NCBI GenBank assembly: GCA_013812985.1
Contig: JACCSN010000178.1
Location: forward strand, 1 to 5,060
Length of the DNA: 5,060 nt
Direction of reading: 5' to 3'
Origin: Hyphomicrobiales bacterium
GTDB taxonomy: Bacteria > Pseudomonadota > Alphaproteobacteria > Rhizobiales > Afifellaceae
Shown: positions 1 through 5,060 of the stretch, in pieces
Layout: each line of letters begins with the position of its first letter
How positions within the stretch are numbered: position 1 is the first letter of the stretch
Program-made: the position numbers and the translations under genes
The notes under the pieces: model-generated
What the model was told of the DNA's origin: nothing
Database searches by the model: none
What the model saw: the letters and a program-made list of their open reading frames with translations, nothing else

Positions 1-112
1 TGCGGATCGTTCCAGAACGTTGACGTGACGATCAGCGAGCTCAGCCGGCGTTTGTTTGCGCCGACCTTGGAGGGGGCGCCGAACGGACCGACTCAGATGG
101 CCGGCCAATTGC

Positions 113-145
113 AAAAAAGGAAGCGCCGGCCTTTCGGCCGGCGCT
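113..145 (-). terminator. Rho-independent terminator of the small secreted protein gene
   Basis: A perfect 10-bp inverted repeat (122-131 against 136-145) encloses a four-base loop that reads GAAA on the minus strand, a stable GNRA-type tetraloop. It is followed in the minus direction by three bases and then six T (113-118 as A on the plus strand). The hairpin starts 43 bases past the stop codon of the 82-residue secreted protein, so it should end that transcript. The T tract is on the minus side only, so it is not obviously bidirectional. Confidence 0.88.
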
Positions 146-188
146 CAAGCAAACCTGGACTGAACAGGCCGCTAAACGCAAGAAACGG

Positions 189-437
189 TCATTTTGTGGC
201 GACCGCACAGTCCTTGTCGCCCTCTTCGCAAGCCGGCGTCGCCGCGGCAAAGGCAGTCTTTTCCTCTTCCGCCGCGGGCGGCGTGAGCGACCCGTCATAG
301 GTGCTTATCGCGACGCTCTCTTCGATCGGGGCGGTGCTTGCCGTGACATTGTGGCCGCCGAAGCACTCCGCCTGCGCGGCCGAAACGAAAAGCGCAAGCG
401 TCGAAGCGGCGGCAAGGCTGGTGAAAAGCTTTCTCAT
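189..437 (-). CDS. Small secreted acidic protein, unknown function (82 aa)
   Basis: I do not recognise a named family. The frame is open further upstream, but the ATG at 437 is chosen because GGAGG (plus-strand cctcc, 444-448) sits six bases before it and because translation from there opens with a textbook Sec signal peptide: MRK, a hydrophobic stretch at about 4-20, then AQA and likely cleavage after residue 23. The predicted mature part is about 59 residues, with 11 acidic against 3 Lys residues, rich in Ala, Thr, Ser and Pro. Its three cysteines are C25, two residues past the predicted cleavage site, and C70 and C77 near the C-terminus, spaced CX6C. An odd number of cysteines leaves one unpaired if the other two form a disulfide. 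The cleavage site lacks a clear lipobox, so a soluble periplasmic or secreted protein is more likely than a lipoprotein. The gene has its own terminator and lies 121 bases past the end of xerC. An 8-base palindrome, CTGTACAG (451-458), lies just upstream of the ribosome binding site; its meaning is unknown. Confidence 0.8.
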   Translation of the reverse strand: MRKLFTSLAAASTLALFVSAAQAECFGGHNVTASTAPIEESVAISTYDGSLTPPAAEEEKTAFAAATPACEEGDKDCAVATK

Positions 438-558
438 GAAAGGCCTCCGTCTGTACAGATCGTCACCCGGTTGAAGGCTAGCGCGCCGCATGGCCGAGGG
501 GAACCCTAAGCGATTCACGAAGGAGTGATGGAATTTCGGCTGATTGTTCGAGCGAGCG

Positions 559-1506
559 TCAGGCGCGCGGATGCGCCCGGCGATAGACTTCAAGGAGCCG
601 CTCCGAATCCACCTTGGTATAGATCTGCGTGGTGGAAAGGCTGGCGTGACCGAGCAGTTCCTGAATCGTGCGGAGGTCGCCGCCGCGGCCGAGGAGATGC
701 GTGGCGAAGGAGTGGCGGAGCGCATGCGGGGTGGCGCTCGGCTCCAGCCCGAGCGCGCCGCGAAGCCGTTCGGTCGCCTTCTGGATCAGGCGCGGCGAGA
801 GCGGCCCGCCCCGCGCTCCACGGAACAGCGGCTTGTCCGGCGCGAGGGCGATCGGGCAAGTCGCGACGTAATTCTCGACCGCGCTCCTGACGGCCGGCAG
901 CACCGGCACGAGCCGCTCACGGCCGCCCTTTCCTGTAACGCGGAGCATATCCACGGAGCCGATAGGGGCCTCCGAGCGCTTCACGCCCAAAGCTTCCGAA
1001 ATGCGCAGACCGCAGCCATAGAGAAGCGTCAGCACGGCGGCATCGCGCGCGGCGATCCAAGGCTCCTCGGTCATCGCCTCGGCGGTGTCAATCAGCTCCC
1101 TCGCTTCCGCGATCGAGAGGGCCTTGGGCAGGCTCTTCGGCTGCTTGGGCGAGCGGATCGTCGTGAAGGCCGTGGTCGCGGCATGGCCGCGTTTGTCGCA
1201 GAAGCGGATGAACGATCTGAGCGCCGCGATTTGGCGGCCGAGCGTCCGCGCGCCGGCGCCGCCGTTGCGGCGTTGAGCCATGAAGGCGCGGATGTCGGCG
1301 GTCTTCAGCTCCGACAGGTGCGCAAGCCCCGGCGGATGGCCGAGGTGCCCGGTCAGGAAGGCGAAGAACTGGTCGAGATCGCGGCGATAGGCTTCGAGCG
1401 TGTTGCGGGCGAGCCTGCGCTCATTGCCGAGATGGCCGACCCAGTCGAGAGCTGCCTGCAGCAATGCCGGATCGGCGCGGACGAGGAATGCTTCGCGCGC
1501 GGCCAT
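559..1506 (-). CDS. xerC: Tyrosine recombinase XerC
   Basis: Site-specific recombinase of the XerC/XerD type. With XerD and FtsK it resolves chromosome dimers at dif near the division septum. The 315-residue length fits the family (about 300). The N-terminal SAM-like core-binding domain covers about residues 15-105, including the N-T-L-E-A-Y-R-R-D-L signature at 35-44. The catalytic domain covers about 125-310 and holds all expected active-site residues: R168 in GLRISE, K193 in the TGKGG beta-hairpin, H261 and R264 in HALRHSFATHLL, H287 in LLGHASL and the nucleophile Y296 in TTQIYTKV. I call XerC rather than XerD or a phage integrase from overall resemblance and the neighbourhood; XerD is not excluded. 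The ATG at 1506 is the only usual start in reach: the frame upstream is open into the DUF2061 gene but has no ATG, GTG or TTG close by. No clear Shine-Dalgarno precedes it, so translation may depend on coupling or on readthrough from the gene 35 bases upstream. No terminator was seen in the 121 bases after it. Confidence 0.95.
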   Translation of the reverse strand: MAAREAFLVRADPALLQAALDWVGHLGNERRLARNTLEAYRRDLDQFFAFLTGHLGHPPGLAHLSELKTADIRAFMAQRRNGGAGARTLGRQIAALRSFIRFCDKRGHAATTAFTTIRSPKQPKSLPKALSIAEARELIDTAEAMTEEPWIAARDAAVLTLLYGCGLRISEALGVKRSEAPIGSVDMLRVTGKGGRERLVPVLPAVRSAVENYVATCPIALAPDKPLFRGARGGPLSPRLIQKATERLRGALGLEPSATPHALRHSFATHLLGRGGDLRTIQELLGHASLSTTQIYTKVDSERLLEVYRRAHPRA

Positions 1507-1541
1507 GTGCGGCAGGATGGCGGTGCGTGGTTGACCAATCG

Positions 1542-1808
1542 TTACGGTGCGGCCGGAGTGGCCTTGCTCGCGGCGATGTCGCCTTGGCGCTTTGCACCTC
1601 GGCCCCAGGACACATACGACCAGGCGCGCTCATGAAAGTAGTACAGGAAGATTTTGGTGATGACTTCAGTCCCGGCGATGGACCCGGCGAACTTGACGCT
1701 GCCGGTGATGATCAGGCTGAGGATGAAGGTGTCCACGGTGCCGGTCACGCGCCACGTGACCGCCTTCATGAACGACCGCGTATGGCCCTCACGTGCTTCC
1801 TTGGTCAT
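1542..1808 (-). CDS. DUF2061 family small membrane protein
   Basis: 88-residue protein matching, from memory, the DUF2061 family of predicted inner-membrane proteins of unknown function. Family-like signatures are SFMKAVTWRVTGTVDTF at 12-28, the AGSIAGTEVITKI stretch at 41-53 and YYFHERAWSYVSWGR at 56-70. Two hydrophobic segments are visible, roughly 22-37 and 40-57, flanked by basic residues. The last 18 residues are polar and Ala-rich, probably a free tail. The ATG at 1808 is supported by AGGAG (plus-strand ctcct, 1815-1819) six bases upstream. The gene sits between the transaldolase remnant (36-base gap) and xerC (35-base gap) on the same strand, so the three are probably co-transcribed. 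No direct link between DUF2061 and recombination is known to me; the position may only reflect a shared promoter. Confidence 0.88.
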   Translation of the reverse strand: MTKEAREGHTRSFMKAVTWRVTGTVDTFILSLIITGSVKFAGSIAGTEVITKIFLYYFHERAWSYVSWGRGAKRQGDIAASKATPAAP

Positions 1809-1844
1809 GGCTCGCTCCTATCCCGACCGGTGTCGCCAACCCAT

Positions 1845-2009
1845 TCAGGGGATCGACTGCCCGGTTTTCTTCCAGTCGGACACGAAGGCATCAAGGCCTT
1901 TGTCCGTGGGCGGGTGACTGATAAGCGATTTCAGCACGGAGGGCGGTACGGTTGCGACATCGGCTCCCGCCAGAGCCGCGAGCTTCACAGTGTCGACGAA
2001 GAATCTCAT
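1845..2009 (-). pseudogene. fsa: Internally deleted fructose-6-phosphate aldolase/transaldolase (54 aa remnant)
   Basis: Translation from the ATG at 2009 gives 54 residues ending in TGA at 1845-1847. Residues 1-7 (MRFFVDT) match the N-terminus of the small transaldolase/FSA family, usually MKFFVDTA. Residues 8-54 match its C-terminus: [17 protein letters not shown], then [11 protein letters not shown] and [11 protein letters not shown]. Intact members have about 215-220 residues, so some 160 are missing, including the region of the Schiff-base lysine (around residue 85) and nearly all of the beta/alpha barrel. It therefore cannot be an active aldolase. The two ends join in frame with no stop, no extra bases and no mobile-element remnant. 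A second in-frame ATG lies three codons upstream (2018), and no strong Shine-Dalgarno is seen. It is the first gene of the probable operon with DUF2061 and xerC. I infer a deletion within a formerly intact gene; an expressed micropeptide or an assembly error is also possible. Confidence 0.85.
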
Positions 2010-2061
2010 ACGGTCCATCCAGCCAGGTTGCCGCGTTGCGGCGGAGGTCGATCACGCTCAT

Positions 2062-2090
2062 CTGTAGCGGAATGAATCGCGTCCGTCAGC
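2062..2090 (-). promoter_or_regulatory. Candidate housekeeping promoter for the fsa remnant-DUF2061-xerC block
   Basis: On the minus strand, GCTGAC (plus 2085-2090) and CTACAG (plus 2062-2067) are separated by exactly 17 bases. Each matches four of six positions of the alphaproteobacterial housekeeping pattern CTTGAC-N17-CTATAT. Transcription would start near 2055, giving a leader of about 45 bases before the ATG at 2009. The call rests on pattern and position only; matches this loose also occur by chance. Confidence 0.33.
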
Positions 2091-2121
2091 CATCCCGTCC
2101 GAGCCGGCCCAGTTCGCCTGC

Positions 2122-4281
2122 ATGACTCCCCGGCATGTGGTCGCGGTCCTGCTCCCGGCGCCAATGGACCGGACATACACCTACGCCTCCGACCGGCCAC
2201 TTCCCCCGGGCACGATCGTCGCCGTGCCGCTTGGGCCGCGCATCGTCATCGGGGCAGTCTGGACGGGCAAGCCGGACGAGGTGGCGCCGAAGAAGCTGCG
2301 TGAGGTCGAGCGCGTCTTCGACGCGCCGCCTTTGCCGGAAGCTCTCATCCGCTTTGTCGATTGGGTCGCCGATTACACGCTCTCGGCCCGCGGCATGGTG
2401 CTGCGCATGGTGCTACGGTCGCCCGAGGCGCTGGAGCCGGAACGCGCGATCGTCGGCGTGCGGCTGGCCGGGCCGCCGCCGGAGCGGCTCACCGCGGCGC
2501 GGCGGCGGGTGATCGAAATCGCCGAGGATAGGCTTGCGTGGTCGAGGCCGGGACTTGCCTCCGCCGCCGGCGTGTCGCCCGGCGTGATCGACGGGCTCCT
2601 GTCCCAAGGCACGCTTGAGATCGTCGCGTTGCCGGAGCGCCCCGTCGCGGCCGATCCCGATCCCGACCATGCGCGCCCAAAACTCTCAGCCGAGCAGGAG
2701 AACGCCGCCGCGTCCCTGCGCGGAACGGTGGATGGTTTCTCGGTGACCTTGCTCGACGGCGTGACCGGCGCCGGCAAGACGGAGGTCTATTTCGAGGCCG
2801 TCGCGGAGACGCTTAAGCGCGGCCGGCAGGCGCTCATCCTCTTGCCGGAAATCGCGCTGACCGGTTCCTTTCTCGACCGCTTCGCCGGCCGATTCGGCTC
2901 GCGCCCCTGCGAATGGCATTCGGAGGTCGGCATGAAGGCTCGCGGTCGCGTCTGGCGCGCTGTGTCAAAGGGCGATGCGTGCGCCGTCGTGGGCGCGCGC
3001 TCGGCGCTGTTCCTGCCGTTTCCCCGGCTCGGCCTCATCGTCGTCGATGAGGAGCATGATTCCGCCTACAAGCAGGAAGAAGGCGTCACCTACCACGCGC
3101 GCGACATGGCTGTCGTGCGGGCTCATCTCTCCGGCTTTCCCGTCGTCCTGTCCACCGCCACCCCGGCCGTGGAAAGCCGCGTCAACGCCGATCGCGGCCG
3201 CTACCGACATCTGATCCTGCCGGCGCGCTTCGCCGCCTCGGCGCCGCCGGAGATCGTCGCGCTCGATCTGAAGGAGCATCCGCCGGAACGCGGGCGCTGG
3301 CTGTCCTCGATTCTCGCAGCCGCTGTAGCGACGACGGTCGAACGCGGCGAGCAGGCGCTGTTGTTCCTCAACCGTCGCGGCTACGCGCCGCTGACGCTCT
3401 GCCGCGTCTGTGGCCATCGCATGAACTGCCCGAATTGCTCGGCGTGGCTCGTCGACCACCGCTTCCGCCGCAGCCTCGCCTGCCATCATTGCGGCCATGA
3501 GGAGCGCCGGCCGGATGCCTGCCCGCATTGCGGCGCGGAGGACAGCTTGGTCGCCTGCGGCCCCGGCGTGGAGCGACTTCAGGAGGAGGTCCTGGAGCGC
3601 TTTCCCGCGGCGCGGACACTGGTTCTCTCCAGCGATATGCCGGGCGGCGTGCAGCGGCTCCGGATGGAGCTGGAAGCGGTCGCTAGGGGCGAAGTCGACA
3701 TCGTGATCGGCACGCAGCTTGTCGCCAAGGGTCATAATTTTCCCGGCCTGTCCCTGGTCGGCGTCGTCGACGCCGACCTTGGCCTGGCGCATGGCGACCC
3801 CCGCGCCGCCGAACGGACCTTCCAGCTCCTGACCCAGGTGACCGGCCGCGCCGGTCGCGCAGGGCAGGCGAGCCGTGGTCTCCTGCAGACCTACACGCCC
3901 GACCATCCGGCGATCCAGGCGCTGATCTCCGGCGACCGCGAGGCCTTCTACGCCAACGAGGCGGAGACGCGCCGGCGCGGGCGCCTGCCGCCTTTCGGCA
4001 AGCTCGCCTCCATCATCGTGAGCGCGGCGGACAAGCCGACAGCTCAAGCGCATGCCCGGGCGATAGCGATGGCCGCGCCGCTGGAGGAGGGGGTGCGCCT
4101 GCTGGGGCCCGCGGAAGCGCCCCTCGCCGTGCTCCGCGGCCGGCATCGCTTCAGGCTGCTCGCGCAATCGGCGTCGTCGGCCCGGTTGCACGAATGGCTG
4201 CGGATTTGGCTTGCGACCGCGCCGCTGCCACGCGGCGGCGTAAAGGTGGCCGTGGATGTTGACCCGATCAGCTTTCTGTGA
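2122..4281 (+). CDS. priA: Primosomal protein N' (replication restart helicase PriA)
   Basis: 3'-to-5' superfamily 2 DNA helicase that binds stalled or repaired forks and helps reload the replicative helicase. All 719 residues fit a full-length PriA (about 730). In order: N-terminal 3'-end-binding domain (about 1-105, with VAVLLPAPMDRTYTY); winged-helix region (about 120-175); helicase lobe 1 with Walker A GVTGAGKT (213-220), LLPEIALT (240-247), Walker B DEEH (309-312) and STATP (344-348); lobe 2 with GTQLVAKGHNFPG (530-542) and motif VI QVTGRAGRAG (572-581). Lobe 2 carries the zinc-binding insertion with all eight cysteines: C427, C430, C436, C439, C454, C457, C467 and C470. The C-terminal domain runs from about 615. 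The ATG at 2122 is the only usual start: the frame opens after a TAG at 2065 and holds no other ATG, GTG or TTG before it. No Shine-Dalgarno is seen, so initiation may be weak or leaderless. It diverges from the xerC block and converges on the DUF1501 gene. No missing residue or frameshift is visible. Confidence 0.97.
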   Translation: MTPRHVVAVLLPAPMDRTYTYASDRPLPPGTIVAVPLGPRIVIGAVWTGKPDEVAPKKLREVERVFDAPPLPEALIRFVDWVADYTLSARGMVLRMVLRSPEALEPERAIVGVRLAGPPPERLTAARRRVIEIAEDRLAWSRPGLASAAGVSPGVIDGLLSQGTLEIVALPERPVAADPDPDHARPKLSAEQENAAASLRGTVDGFSVTLLDGVTGAGKTEVYFEAVAETLKRGRQALILLPEIALTGSFLDRFAGRFGSRPCEWHSEVGMKARGRVWRAVSKGDACAVVGARSALFLPFPRLGLIVVDEEHDSAYKQEEGVTYHARDMAVVRAHLSGFPVVLSTATPAVESRVNADRGRYRHLILPARFAASAPPEIVALDLKEHPPERGRWLSSILAAAVATTVERGEQALLFLNRRGYAPLTLCRVCGHRMNCPNCSAWLVDHRFRRSLACHHCGHEERRPDACPHCGAEDSLVACGPGVERLQEEVLERFPAARTLVLSSDMPGGVQRLRMELEAVARGEVDIVIGTQLVAKGHNFPGLSLVGVVDADLGLAHGDPRAAERTFQLLTQVTGRAGRAGQASRGLLQTYTPDHPAIQALISGDREAFYANEAETRRRGRLPPFGKLASIIVSAADKPTAQAHARAIAMAAPLEEGVRLLGPAEAPLAVLRGRHRFRLLAQSASSARLHEWLRIWLATAPLPRGGVKVAVDVDPISFL

Positions 4282-4301
4282 CGGCCGACTCCGCCCCCAA
4301 G

Positions 4302-4319
4302 CCGTTCCCGCCGGAATGG
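4302..4319. other. Weak hairpin between convergent priA and DUF1501 genes
   Basis: A 7-bp stem with one G-T pair (4302-4308 with 4313-4319) and a CGCC loop lies in the 53-base gap between the two stop codons. There is no T tract on either side, so it is a poor intrinsic terminator. It is the only structure I see that could separate the converging transcripts. Confidence 0.2.
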
Positions 4320-4334
4320 GCGGCCCAGGCTGTG

Positions 4335-5060
4335 CTAAGCCTTGATCAAATCCCTGAGCGGCGGCGCGATGGCGCTTTCGGGAAACGCGGTCTTGTTGAT
4401 GATGGTGTCAGGCACGCCGAGATGGTCGCGCAACACGCCTTTGAAGATCGACCGCAAGTCCGTCGTTGGCCTGAGATCCCTTCCGTCGTAAAGGTTCTTC
4501 GCCGCGCGCCCTGGCCAATCCCCGATCACCCGGCCGCCATTGACGGCCCCGCCCGCGAGCAGCGCTACCGTCGCGACGCCGTGATCGGAGCCGTGATTGC
4601 CATTGTTGCGCACGGTTCGTCCGAACTCCGTCACTATCAGCACAACGGTCTTCGACCAAATCGCCCCGGCAGTGCCCTTGAAGTAGGCGAGACCGTCGTC
4701 GAGCTCCCTTAGAAGGTTAGCAAGACCGCCCTGAGCGGCACCCTGTTCCGTATGGGTGTCCCAACCGTCCACCGACAGCACCGCGACGCGCGGGCCGTCT
4801 TGCGCCGCGAGCATCCGGCCGGCGCCGCGGAAGCCCTTGTGCAGATCGCTCATCTGTTGCGGATCGGAACCCAGCCCTTCCGCGAACCGCTTAGCCTCGA
4901 GACCGCGATCGAGGTAGGCCAGCAGTTGCGGATCCCGGTTCTTGTAAAGCATTCGGATCGCGTTGAGCGTCCCTTCCTCGACATCCCCGAAAGAGGTCGG
5001 GGACCAGCCGAGAACCGGAGCTGTCCCGCGAAGCAGCAGGGGCGCTTGACCAATTTGGAT
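4335..5060 (-). CDS. DUF1501 domain protein, C-terminal part (N-terminus beyond window)
   Basis: The frame is open without a stop from the TAG at 4335-4337 to the window edge, giving 241 visible residues. An internal ATG at 4952 is not the true start, because coding sequence typical of the family (APVLGWSPTSF) continues upstream of it. DUF1501 proteins belong to the alkaline-phosphatase-like/sulfatase-like fold group. They are often exported by Tat and have no settled function; members are about 400 residues long, so roughly 150 should lie outside the window. Family signatures, numbered from the window edge, are GWDTH (99-103), TEFGRT (144-149), the NNGNHGSDHG block (152-161), GDWPG (180-184) and DGRDL followed by TTDLR (192-203). 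The histidines and aspartates in these blocks are likely metal or active-site ligands by analogy. In many genomes such genes pair with a DUF1800 gene; that neighbour would be outside this window. It ends 53 bases from the end of priA on the opposite strand. Confidence 0.9.
   Translation of the reverse strand: MQIGQAPLLLRGTAPVLGWSPTSFGDVEEGTLNAIRMLYKNRDPQLLAYLDRGLEAKRFAEGLGSDPQQMSDLHKGFRGAGRMLAAQDGPRVAVLSVDGWDTHTEQGAAQGGLANLLRELDDGLAYFKGTAGAIWSKTVVLIVTEFGRTVRNNGNHGSDHGVATVALLAGGAVNGGRVIGDWPGRAAKNLYDGRDLRPTTDLRSIFKGVLRDHLGVPDTIINKTAFPESAIAPPLRDLIKA

Noticed and set aside
1..300. Open plus-strand frame running from the window start to 300
   Set aside because: It reads straight through the terminator hairpin and opposite the secreted protein gene, becoming Arg-rich. 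The first 30 or so codons could be the end of an upstream gene only if a stop followed, and none does until 298-300.
438..725. N-terminal extension of the small secreted protein up to 725
   Set aside because: The extension overlaps the 3' end of xerC on the same strand in another frame and would bury the signal peptide. The ATG at 437 has a proper ribosome binding site.
544..1635. Plus-strand open frame of 363 codons opposite xerC
   Set aside because: It lies antisense to a complete recombinase with all catalytic residues. The translation is Arg/Gly/Ala-rich with no recognisable domain, as expected opposite a high-GC gene.
2030..2042. Small hairpin GCCGC-GTT-GCGGC in the divergent intergenic region
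   Set aside because: A 5-bp stem with a 3-base loop is expected by chance in DNA this GC-rich, and there is no T tract or other sign of function.
1464..2075. Plus-strand open frame of 203 codons across DUF2061 and the fsa remnant
   Set aside because: It runs antisense to the recognised DUF2061 and transaldolase sequences and shows no family features of its own.
2077..2093. Short minus-strand ORF starting at ATG 2093 (MADGRDSFRYR)
   Set aside because: Eleven codons inside the candidate promoter, with no family match and nothing to set it apart from chance.
2965..4191. Minus-strand open frame of 408 codons opposite priA
   Set aside because: It is a shadow of the PriA helicase domains. Its composition is dominated by Arg, Ala and Gln, with no motif and no supported start.
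4278..4712. Plus-strand open frame of 144 codons overlapping the end of priA
   Set aside because: The ATG overlaps the priA stop, which looks like translational coupling, but the frame is antisense to well-conserved DUF1501 motifs and its product is not recognisable.

Overview
The window looks like chromosomal DNA of a high-GC alphaproteobacterium, most likely in Rhizobiales/Hyphomicrobiales. Grounds are the strong G/C bias at third codon positions, the style of the XerC and PriA proteins, and a DUF2061 protein of the alphaproteobacterial type. The genus cannot be fixed from the sequence alone; a methylotroph or Beijerinckiaceae/Methylocystaceae-like host is only a guess.

Layout. Positions 1-112 hold nothing I can assign. 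A strong rho-independent terminator (113-145, minus) ends a small secreted acidic protein gene (189-437, minus). Next, still on the minus strand, comes a block read in the order fsa remnant (2009-1845), DUF2061 membrane protein (1808-1542), xerC (1506-559), with gaps of about 35 bases. A candidate promoter for this block lies at 2062-2090. Diverging from it on the plus strand is priA (2122-4281), the replication-restart helicase. It converges, with a 53-base gap, on the C-terminal part of a DUF1501 gene (4335 to beyond 5060, minus), which is cut by the window edge.

Biology. PriA (restart of collapsed forks) and XerC (resolution of chromosome dimers arising during fork repair) are both chromosome-maintenance proteins, here head-to-head across a 112-base intergenic region. 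The other genes are not obviously linked to that work.

The most unusual item is a 54-codon open frame at 1845-2009. It joins the first seven residues of a fructose-6-phosphate aldolase/transaldolase-family protein to its last roughly 47 residues, in frame. The catalytic barrel between them is gone. It looks like an internally deleted transaldolase gene that kept its start, stop, frame and probably promoter. I found no mobile element, CRISPR array, RNA gene or new defence-like system.
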